This document shows positions 5,402 through 11,792 of a stretch of DNA of 11,792 nucleotides, in pieces (position 1 is the stretch's first letter; each line of letters begins with the position of its first letter). The translations under genes were made by a program, and so were the position numbers. The stretch spans positions 1 to 11,792 of the forward strand of contig JANXZD010000244.1 of the NCBI GenBank assembly GCA_025355705.1. Direction: 5' to 3'. Origin of the DNA: Bacteroidota bacterium. Lineage in GTDB: Bacteria; Bacteroidota; Ignavibacteria; UBA10030; UBA8401. The notes beneath the pieces are model-generated. The model made no database searches. It was not told the origin of the DNA and saw only the letters and a program-made list of their open reading frames with translations.

Positions 5402-8400
5402 ATGAATCGTTTTTATGCATCTTTTTTCTTCTTTATAGCTCTAACTAGTGTTGTGTCTGCGACATCGTACTATTCAGTTAATGGTCAATCACCAAATAGT
5501 TTAACGAGTTGGTGGACAAACACCAATGGTACCGGATCAAATCCCTCAAGTTTTACATTGGGTCATGTATTTATAATTCAGTTTGGTCATTCAATGACTA
5601 CAACTGCTCCATGGACTGTGTCTGGAACAAATGCAGAAATAGTTTTGAACGGTGGTTCGTTGACATTCGCTCACAATAGCTCGACCGAACGGCTAACGAT
5701 TTCTGTGGGGGATGTTACCGTTAATTCAGGTGTAACAATAACGGTAAATAACGGCAACCCCGTCGGGGATGATCTTATTGTAAATGACATTCTCAATAAT
5801 GCAGGCACAATTGTCTTTGGATCAAGTGCGAATGGAAAAGTTTCCAACACCGGTAAGTATAGTCATACGAGCAATGGTGGAAATATTCCTCCATTTATTT
5901 GGACCGTTTTTTCAACGTGTAAAATTTCTGGTGTTACCACGACACTACCGGGAGGATTAGGACAGGGATTCGGTAATATCCTTTACGATTGTCCTTCACA
6001 AACAACTAATGTCACTATCAATCCCGTTCCCACAACCTTAGCAAATTTTACTATCAACTCCACAGGTACCAGTAGCAGTCTTATCCTTGGTGCATCTATC
6101 TCACCTAGCACAAGCTTAAAAATCAACGGCGGAATATTTGATCTTTCATCATTTACAGCAAACGGTTTATCGTTGGCAGATTCCATTGTTGTTGGAGCGG
6201 GGGCGAAACTGAGGATAGGAGGAACGAACAGTTTTCCCATTAATTATTTTGGTCATGTGTTGGACGCAAACAGTACTGTGGAATATTACGGTTCAGGAGT
6301 GCAAACAATTGCAGCAGAAAAATATGGGAATCTTTCCATTAGCGGGACGAGAACGGGAAGTGTCAGTTTGTCTTCTACCGACACGATCGGAATTGCAGGT
6401 TTGTTCAATCTGCCGGTAACATTTACAGCAGGAAGTTTCATAGCCACATCATCAATCATAGAATTTGACGGTGTCAGTACGCAGTCCATTCCCCTGCTTC
6501 CGGGAGCTGCATCCTATCATACCATTATTGTTAATAAAAATAGCGGCAGCATAAATGCAAACAGTGCAATAATATTGAGCGGAAATCTTGAGTTGGTGCA
6601 AGGTTACTTTTATGATAATGGAAACGTGGTAACGGTGAATGGAAATATGCTCGGCAAAACGGGAATTCACTCAACTATCTCTGGAGGGAAAATCTTGTTG
6701 ACGGCAGGGTCATCACAACATCAGGTTGGCGGAGGTGTTACTCTTGATAAGCTGGAAATTGATGATGTGCTTGGAGCGTCAACAATTGGAAGTGCTACTA
6801 TAAAAAATCTCATATTGAAAAACGGCATTTTCAAACTTAATCATACATTACATATTCCTCCCTTTGGAACAATCTTTGCTACGTTAGGAAATTTGAATGC
6901 AACGAATGAAGTGATCTTTGACGGAGACGGAATCGTTACCGGAACAGTCTCGTTTGACAGTGTTCAGATAAATGGATCTGTAGATTTTGGAAGCGGCTCG
7001 ACGATTAATGGGGCGTTGACCATCAATGCCGGCGGGATGATCGTCACAAATTCACCGACATTTGCAAATGGATCGACACTTATATATTCTTCAGGAGGTG
7101 TTTTCAATCGTGGTTTGGAATGGAATGCAACAAGTGGAGCTGGGTATCCTTACAACGTTAAAATATCAAATTATACAGAAGTCAATCTTGGAGCAAATGG
7201 CGGGACAGGAACTTCACGACAGATTGCAGGAGATCTCAATATTGACCTTGGCTCGAAATTACGAATGAATCAAACCGGCAATGAAATGTTGGCTCCGTTG
7301 ACGGTGTTGGGAAATTTTACACTCAATGGATGGTTCATTCAATCGAGCCTTGCCGGCAACGATTTCTATCTTGGCGGGAATTGGGTCCAAGGAGATGCAA
7401 GCAGTTCATTTAGTCCGAATGGGAGAACGGTACATTTTGTTGGTAATGGAGAACAGATTATATCGCGAGCGAATTTCAATTCGGTCGATTTTAGTTCGTT
7501 GACCGTCAACAAACCATCGGGTAATCTTGTTATTGATTCGGTCATGGCAACAAGTCTCACTATTGATGATACGCTATCAGTCATTTCAGGTGATATTAAT
7601 CTTAAAGACCGATCTATCAATTTTCAATTTTCGACTTCACTATTGAATGTTACTAATGTTCCGCACACGATTTTTGGGTCACCCGGTGCGATGTTCCAAT
7701 TCAACACAACCAAAACGATGAATTCTATCGGCGGTGGGACACTGATTTTTAATGAAAATGTCCTTGTTATTTTAAACGGAAGCAACGTTCATTTTGGAAA
7801 TGGAATAACAACGATCAACGGCGTGTTGGAAATAACCGGTGGAACTGTTGCACTTGGTGGAGCACCTATCTATGGACCCGCTTCCTTGCTGCGATACAAT
7901 ATTGACGGATTATATAATCGTGGGGAGGAATGGAGTTCCACTGTGAGTGCCGGATATCCACATTCTGTTGAACTTATCAATGCAACGTCCTTGAATCTTG
8001 GAGGAAATGGCGGAACAACGACACCTCGACAGATAGCAGGAGATCTTATTGTTGGAAGCAGTTCATTGTTGTCTATGAATGAGATTGGGTATGAAATGTC
8101 CGCGCCATTGATAGTAATGGGAAATGCAAATATTTACGGATCGCTTGCTCTTTCTTCACTGTACGGCGGTGATCTTAAACTTGGAGGAAATTTTTCGGTT
8201 ACGACCGGATCTAATATTATTCATAATAACCGAACAGTGTGGTTTATTGGTTCAGCGATGCAGTCAATATCGGAAACGACCCTATCACTACTCCAATTGG
8301 GTGGGATGAGAATTGAAAATAGTTCAAACAATGTGTTGTTGAATTGTGGATTGGAAATTTCTGATACTCTATCAATGTTTGGCGGTAATATTTTAACAGA

Positions 8401-11152
8401 TCTCAATTATGTAAAAATACTTTCCATCGGAACAGTAGAGCGTGTTAGCGGTGCGGTTGTTGGAAATTTAAAAAAAGAATTCCCTGTCGGAACGAATATC
8501 TCTAAACGATTCGAAGTGAGCGACGGTAAGACGTACTCACCGCTCGACATTACATTTGCCAATATTTCAACCGCAGGTTACTTAACTGCTCATGCGGATT
8601 CATTAGTGCCCGTTTTAACAGGTTCGCCCATCAATCCATCGAAAAAGGTCTCAAAATTCTGGACCGTATCCGATAATGGAATTGTTTTTGATACGTACGA
8701 TGTTACCTTCAATTTTACATCTATGGATGTGGATAGCGGAAGTGATTTTAATAAGTTTATTATTGGTAGAACTTTTGATGCTATCTGGGTCACGCCGGTT
8801 GTGGGAACAAAAACAGATTCATCAACTCAAATGGTAGGCTCTCATTTGTTTGGAACTTTTGCCGTCGGCGAGACACAAACCAATACAATCACAGCATCGA
8901 TCATTGGCGATGGCACCCTTCTGCCGCTCGGAATTTCAAATTATAATCTTGGCGACACTGCGAATTATTTTTTTACACCGAACAGCGGATCCCACTTTGA
9001 CAGTTTGTTAGTTGATGGAATTAAAGTTGATTCCGCTTCAAGCTATACATTTATCAATGTTACAGCTGTTCATACGATTGATGCATACTTTAGTCTGAAT
9101 GTATTTCATCATTTTATCGTTCAAAACAGTGACGGTAATCCGATTAATCCGCAAACTGCTGGACAAAACTTTTCCATCGTTACAACTGCTGTCGATTCAT
9201 TTGGAAACCCGGTAGTAAGCTTTACCGGCAATGTTTGGTTCTCTTCTACCGATTCAACGATGAGTGTGGCAGGCGGAAATTTTTCAATTCCATTTATCAA
9301 CGGGCAGCACGGACCGCAAATTGTCTCTTTATATAGAGCAGGATTACAAACAATCACTGTCATTGATTCTCTCAGCGGAAAAACAGGAACGAGCGTTCCA
9401 TTCTTAATCAATCCATCTGGGCTAAGTTATTTTGCTGTAAAAGATACATCCGGTCTTGATGTCCCTCAACAAGTGCAGAGTTTTTCATTCCCCATAAAAA
9501 TCATTGCGGTTGATGCTTACGGTAATATTCAAAGCAATTATTGTGGTTCAGTGGATGTTTCGGTTTCGGGCGGAGCAATAGTAACACAGGGGAGCGGTGC
9601 AACGCCTAATTTTAATAATGGAATCCTAAGCTCGCATGTAATGGAGATAGGCAGTTCCGGATTTTACGGGATCAATGTCAGTGATAACACTGCAGAAAGA
9701 ATCGGTGCAAGTAACTTTTTCTTGGTAGTTCCGAATTCAAATTCAATATTTTCAACGTGTGCAAATGGGATCATAACACCAGCGGGAGCAACCAGTGTGA
9801 ATTATGGAGATACCATAACATATTCATTCTCTCCAAATGCCAAACATCATTTTGACAGTGTTTATGTTGATGGTGTGAGAGTAATCGATTCAACATTGCA
9901 CTACACATTCGTTAACGTTATAACAACACATTTAATTGATGTATTCAATTCGGCGAACTTGAATATTGCACCGATGTTCACATCAGTACTTTCGGATACG
10001 GCAATTGCCAGGTTTGATACGTTATATTTTCAATATCAAGCATTTGATCCTGATAGTGGAACGATCGGTTATACATTATTGAATTCACCTTCCGGAGCGG
10101 TCATTGATTCCACTGGATTGTTAAAATTTATTCCTGCCGCAAATGCCAACGGAATAAGTTCTGTCGTTGTCCAAGTGAATGATGATAGTTTAGCCTTTGT
10201 GTATGATACAGTAAAAGTTCGCGTGAATATTTATGGCGATGTGAGTGGAAACGGGACGATCTCATCATTTGACGCATCACTCGTGCTGCAGAATACAGTC
10301 TCTGCAAATATATTCACAGCGTTACAAGAACGAATAGGTGATGTTTCTGGTAATGGCGGAATCAGTGCTCTTGATGCATCGTATCTCTTGCAATATTCTG
10401 TTGGATTAATTTTATCGTTCCCCGGTGGTTTAGGCAAGCAACAACATTCGGAAGCTGTTCTTTCTGCCTTTTCCTTTAGGATTGAAAAATCAAAAGAAGC
10501 CGATGAGTATGATTTATACATCGCAGTGAATAAACCATCGCTCGTGTATAGTGTTACTATGGATCTTGGTTTTGATTCGACCGTTGTTATTCCGAAATCA
10601 TTTACCAAAACAACAATGACTGATAGTATGTCGATGGCATCGAAATTCTTTACCGAAGAGGTAAAGCTTTCAATGGCAGGAATCAATCCGTTGAACAAAG
10701 CCGGCGATGTCATCAAATTCACATTTATGTTAAAGGATCCGAATTATCCCAAGAACGCTCTACTCTTTACGGTGAAGAAATTCATATTGAACGAGATCGA
10801 TCATACCAATGAAATTGGCGGTATCACATTGAATGTTCGAAACCTTGCTCAGCTGCCGACTGAATATAAGCTTGAACAGAACTTCCCGAATCCGTTCAAC
10901 CCGACAACAACGATCAATTATCAATTACCGGATGCAAGCAGTGTAAAGATCGTTATCTATAACATGCTTGGTCAAGAAGTAAAAACGTTGATCACTGAAC
11001 TACAGTCAGCGGGTTATTATTCTTTGGTATGGAATGGAACGGATAATACTACTCGCAAAGTATCATCAGGTGTTTATATCTATCGTATTACAGCGTCCAA
11101 ACCTCAGAATAAACAATTCAGCGAAGTAAAAAAAATGATGATGATCAAATAA
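5402..11152 (+). CDS. Giant T9SS-secreted multidomain surface protein with dockerin and cohesin-like domains
   Basis: This 1916-residue protein is expected to cross the inner membrane by Sec and the outer membrane by T9SS. ATG 5402 begins a signal peptide (cleavage likely after SVVSA); AAGGG at 5391-5395 is a fair ribosome site, and TTG 5399 directly before it is less likely. Residues about 25-1000 are Gly/Asn/Thr/Ser-rich short beta strands, probably beta-helical, with an xVxFxGxxxQxI motif at about 292, 352, 676 and 945 and a duplicated block. Next come an FPVG/YSPLDITF domain (about 1021-1156), InlB-B-like repeats (about 1160-1234 and 1450-1520), two Ig-like domains (about 1237-1337 and 1340-1443), a putative-Ig/cadherin-like domain (about 1521-1610), paired dockerin-type motifs (1612 and 1646), a cohesin-like domain (about 1689-1815) and a T9SS type A sorting domain (1818-1916). 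No catalytic domain is seen. Adhesion or scaffolding is inference. Confidence 0.9.
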   Translation: MNRFYASFFFFIALTSVVSATSYYSVNGQSPNSLTSWWTNTNGTGSNPSSFTLGHVFIIQFGHSMTTTAPWTVSGTNAEIVLNGGSLTFAHNSSTERLTISVGDVTVNSGVTITVNNGNPVGDDLIVNDILNNAGTIVFGSSANGKVSNTGKYSHTSNGGNIPPFIWTVFSTCKISGVTTTLPGGLGQGFGNILYDCPSQTTNVTINPVPTTLANFTINSTGTSSSLILGASISPSTSLKINGGIFDLSSFTANGLSLADSIVVGAGAKLRIGGTNSFPINYFGHVLDANSTVEYYGSGVQTIAAEKYGNLSISGTRTGSVSLSSTDTIGIAGLFNLPVTFTAGSFIATSSIIEFDGVSTQSIPLLPGAASYHTIIVNKNSGSINANSAIILSGNLELVQGYFYDNGNVVTVNGNMLGKTGIHSTISGGKILLTAGSSQHQVGGGVTLDKLEIDDVLGASTIGSATIKNLILKNGIFKLNHTLHIPPFGTIFATLGNLNATNEVIFDGDGIVTGTVSFDSVQINGSVDFGSGSTINGALTINAGGMIVTNSPTFANGSTLIYSSGGVFNRGLEWNATSGAGYPYNVKISNYTEVNLGANGGTGTSRQIAGDLNIDLGSKLRMNQTGNEMLAPLTVLGNFTLNGWFIQSSLAGNDFYLGGNWVQGDASSSFSPNGRTVHFVGNGEQIISRANFNSVDFSSLTVNKPSGNLVIDSVMATSLTIDDTLSVISGDINLKDRSINFQFSTSLLNVTNVPHTIFGSPGAMFQFNTTKTMNSIGGGTLIFNENVLVILNGSNVHFGNGITTINGVLEITGGTVALGGAPIYGPASLLRYNIDGLYNRGEEWSSTVSAGYPHSVELINATSLNLGGNGGTTTPRQIAGDLIVGSSSLLSMNEIGYEMSAPLIVMGNANIYGSLALSSLYGGDLKLGGNFSVTTGSNIIHNNRTVWFIGSAMQSISETTLSLLQLGGMRIENSSNNVLLNCGLEISDTLSMFGGNILTDLNYVKILSIGTVERVSGAVVGNLKKEFPVGTNISKRFEVSDGKTYSPLDITFANISTAGYLTAHADSLVPVLTGSPINPSKKVSKFWTVSDNGIVFDTYDVTFNFTSMDVDSGSDFNKFIIGRTFDAIWVTPVVGTKTDSSTQMVGSHLFGTFAVGETQTNTITASIIGDGTLLPLGISNYNLGDTANYFFTPNSGSHFDSLLVDGIKVDSASSYTFINVTAVHTIDAYFSLNVFHHFIVQNSDGNPINPQTAGQNFSIVTTAVDSFGNPVVSFTGNVWFSSTDSTMSVAGGNFSIPFINGQHGPQIVSLYRAGLQTITVIDSLSGKTGTSVPFLINPSGLSYFAVKDTSGLDVPQQVQSFSFPIKIIAVDAYGNIQSNYCGSVDVSVSGGAIVTQGSGATPNFNNGILSSHVMEIGSSGFYGINVSDNTAERIGASNFFLVVPNSNSIFSTCANGIITPAGATSVNYGDTITYSFSPNAKHHFDSVYVDGVRVIDSTLHYTFVNVITTHLIDVFNSANLNIAPMFTSVLSDTAIARFDTLYFQYQAFDPDSGTIGYTLLNSPSGAVIDSTGLLKFIPAANANGISSVVVQVNDDSLAFVYDTVKVRVNIYGDVSGNGTISSFDASLVLQNTVSANIFTALQERIGDVSGNGGISALDASYLLQYSVGLILSFPGGLGKQQHSEAVLSAFSFRIEKSKEADEYDLYIAVNKPSLVYSVTMDLGFDSTVVIPKSFTKTTMTDSMSMASKFFTEEVKLSMAGINPLNKAGDVIKFTFMLKDPNYPKNALLFTVKKFILNEIDHTNEIGGITLNVRNLAQLPTEYKLEQNFPNPFNPTTTINYQLPDASSVKIVIYNMLGQEVKTLITELQSAGYYSLVWNGTDNTTRKVSSGVYIYRITASKPQNKQFSEVKKMMMIK
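7001..7610 (+). repeat. Internal duplication of the giant protein, copy 1
   Basis: This block encodes residues 534 to about 737. It shares an ordered set of motifs with copy 2: TING, NRGLEWNATSGAGYP, LGANGGTGTSRQIAGDL, a closing MNQTGNEMLAPL, then TVHFVG and DTLS. The start is offset from copy 2 by 810 bases and the last shared motif by 795, so small indels have accumulated. Divergence at the DNA level suggests an old duplication. Confidence 0.75.
7811..8400 (+). repeat. Internal duplication of the giant protein, copy 2
   Basis: This block encodes residues 804 to about 1000 and repeats the copy 1 motifs in the same order: TING, NRGEEWSSTVSAGYP, LGGNGGTTTPRQIAGDL, MNEIGYEMSAPL, TVWFIG and DTLS. 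Between the copies are about 65 residues without an obvious partner. Confidence 0.75.
10235..10408 (+). other. Dockerin-type calcium-binding segment within the giant protein
   Basis: Two F-hand-like repeats are visible. The first is GDVSGNGTISSFDAS at residue 1612, with Asp1613, Ser1615, Asn1617 and Asp1624 in calcium-ligand positions. The second is GDVSGNGGISALDAS at residue 1646, with Asp1647, Ser1649, Asn1651 and Asp1658. Each is followed by a short helix (LVLQNTV, YLLQYSV). The 34-residue spacing fits a complete dockerin-like module, with Ser replacing the more common Asn/Asp at the second ligand. A cohesin-like domain follows in the same polypeptide. Confidence 0.75.
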
Positions 11153-11192
11153 CAAATCAATTCCTTCTCCTTTTTTTTGAAAAATAGTACGA

Positions 11193-11230
11193 TCCGCACT
11201 TTTGAAATAGTAAGTGCGGACTTTTATTTC
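11193..11230 (+). terminator. Intrinsic terminator of the giant secreted-protein gene
   Basis: TCCGCACTT (11193-11201) and AAGTGCGGA (11212-11220) form a perfect 9-bp stem with a 10-base loop, followed by the T-rich CTTTTATTTC. It lies 41 bases after the stop codon in the right orientation. Confidence 0.85.
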
Positions 11231-11265
11231 GATAGAAGCCGGCAAAAGAAATCTATTTCATGTAA

Positions 11266-11528
11266 CGGAATATTTTGTCACTTTTTGAGATCATCCAAAA
11301 CGTACTGCCTGCAACGCTCCCCACGGTGATCACACAAAGTATTCAAGAACAATATTCTGAAGGGGTTGTTTTCATTGCTAAAAAAGTCACACGGGGAAAA
11401 TTATTTTCCATCAGGTAGCAGTTAAAAACGAAACGCGAAAAATGGAAATGAATTTTAGCTCAAAAAATGGATGCCACTATTACGATAGTATTACCAATGT
11501 AAAATTATTATTTCCAATGTTACAATGA
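11266..11528 (+). pseudogene. Decayed PepSY-like domain fragment, frameshifted
   Basis: No intact gene is present, but two adjoining frames make sense only together. Frame 1 (open from 11266, stop TAG 11416-11418) encodes VLPATLPTVITQSIQEQYSE followed by GVVFIAKKVTRGKLFSI. The shifted frame from 11412 encodes QVAVKNETRKMEMNFSSKNG and ends at TGA 11526-11528. Joined near 11411, they read like one PepSY-like unit: a Pro-led helix (LPxxVxxxIxxxY), a strand beginning a lysine-rich turn, then alternating strands ending in an FxxxG segment. Such small domains occur in periplasmic proteins of this phylum. There is no signal peptide or start at the front, so the N-terminus is also gone. The family assignment is by pattern only; the frameshifted join is the better supported part. 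The stop overlaps the ATG of the next remnant. Confidence 0.45.
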
Positions 11529-11723
11529 AACTGCATAAATACATATTTGTTATTTTTCTCCTTATTATACTGGTTGGACGAAAGATTGAAACATCAGTAA
11601 CCGAACAGAAAGATCCGGGAATGTATTCCATTTAATGAAATGCAGTTTTCAAGCGGTGTTTATTTTGTGAGAATAACTGCGGATAATTTTTCTTCAATCA
11701 AAAAACTTTTGTTGTTGAAATAA
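11525..11723 (+). pseudogene. Collapsed T9SS cargo gene: signal peptide joined to sorting-domain end, frameshifted
   Basis: ATG 11525 opens a 36-codon frame that starts as a signal peptide (MKLHKYIFVIFLLIILV) and passes straight into VGRKIETSVTEQKDPGMYSI before TAA 11633-11635. A second frame, open from 11601, continues with PFNEMQ, SSGVYFVRITADNFSSIKK and LLLLK and stops at TAA 11721-11723. The intact sorting domain of the giant protein in this window aligns to both parts with the same spacing (LGQEVKTLITELQSAGYYSL, then SSGVYIYRITA, then VKKMMMIK). The simplest reading is a secreted-protein gene whose middle was deleted, leaving both ends, with a later frameshift near 11630. Nothing remains to say what the cargo was. 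Confidence 0.72.
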
Positions 11724-11792
11724 ATTTATAAACGATCGTGAAGGTTGGGAAGGTATATCTGATGTTTATGTACGCAAACAAACACATTTACA
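11724..11792. other. Right-hand edge, no gene established
   Basis: An ATG at 11762, with GGAAGG about 8 bases upstream, opens ten codons (MFMYANKHIY) that run off the window end. That is too short to call a gene. Confidence 0.2.

Noticed and set aside
10231..10722. 163-codon minus-strand frame
   Set aside because: It is a long shadow of the dockerin/cohesin-like region, with no independent domain or ribosome site.
11762..11792. Start of a new gene at the right edge
   Set aside because: Only ten codons are available, so coding cannot be judged.

Overview
The window looks like a chromosomal segment from a free-living member of the Bacteroidota/FCB superphylum, most like Ignavibacteria. The best evidence is the C-terminal type IX secretion (T9SS) sorting domain of the giant gene, which carries the EQNFPNPFNPTT signature. 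The moderately AT-rich composition, weak Shine-Dalgarno sites and exported Bacteroidota-style enzymes agree with this. I see no phage genes, intact transposase, tRNA, rRNA or CRISPR array.

Layout from left to right. The window opens in the last ~55 codons of a response-regulator receiver domain (to 167). After a 166-bp gap comes an exported amidohydrolase of the N-acyl-D-amino-acid deacylase family (334-2013) that has lost several family metal ligands. A DinB-fold protein overlaps its end (about 2000-2479). A short degenerate heptamer repeat (2495-2536) separates DinB from a CAX-type Ca2+/H+ antiporter (2563-3651). That gene converges on, and overlaps by 12 bp, a minus-strand fructosamine-3-kinase-family gene (3640-4509). 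Next is a three-armed G/C-rich inverted repeat (4563-4670), then a minus-strand low-molecular-weight protein-tyrosine phosphatase (4672-5136). The 265-bp divergent intergenic region that follows holds a pair of 15-bp palindromes and a smaller palindrome.

About half the window is one plus-strand gene (5402-11152). It encodes a 1916-residue secreted multidomain protein: signal peptide, a long beta-strand-rich region with two internal duplications, Ig-like and InlB-B-repeat-like modules, a paired dockerin-type calcium-binding segment, a cohesin-like domain and a T9SS sorting tail. A clear intrinsic terminator follows it (11193-11230).

The last ~560 bp contain no intact gene but are not empty. 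They hold a frameshifted PepSY-like fragment (11266-11528). Directly after it comes the collapsed remnant of another T9SS cargo gene (11525-11723), in which a signal peptide is joined straight to the end of a sorting domain and then frameshifted.

Genes that may work together: the kinase and the phosphatase form a plausible protein-deglycation pair, since phosphatases of this family can act on protein-bound ribulosamine 5-phosphate and kinases of the FN3K family on ribulosamines. The amidohydrolase and DinB gene are probably co-transcribed. The giant protein and the decayed cargo gene both imply a T9SS encoded elsewhere in the genome.
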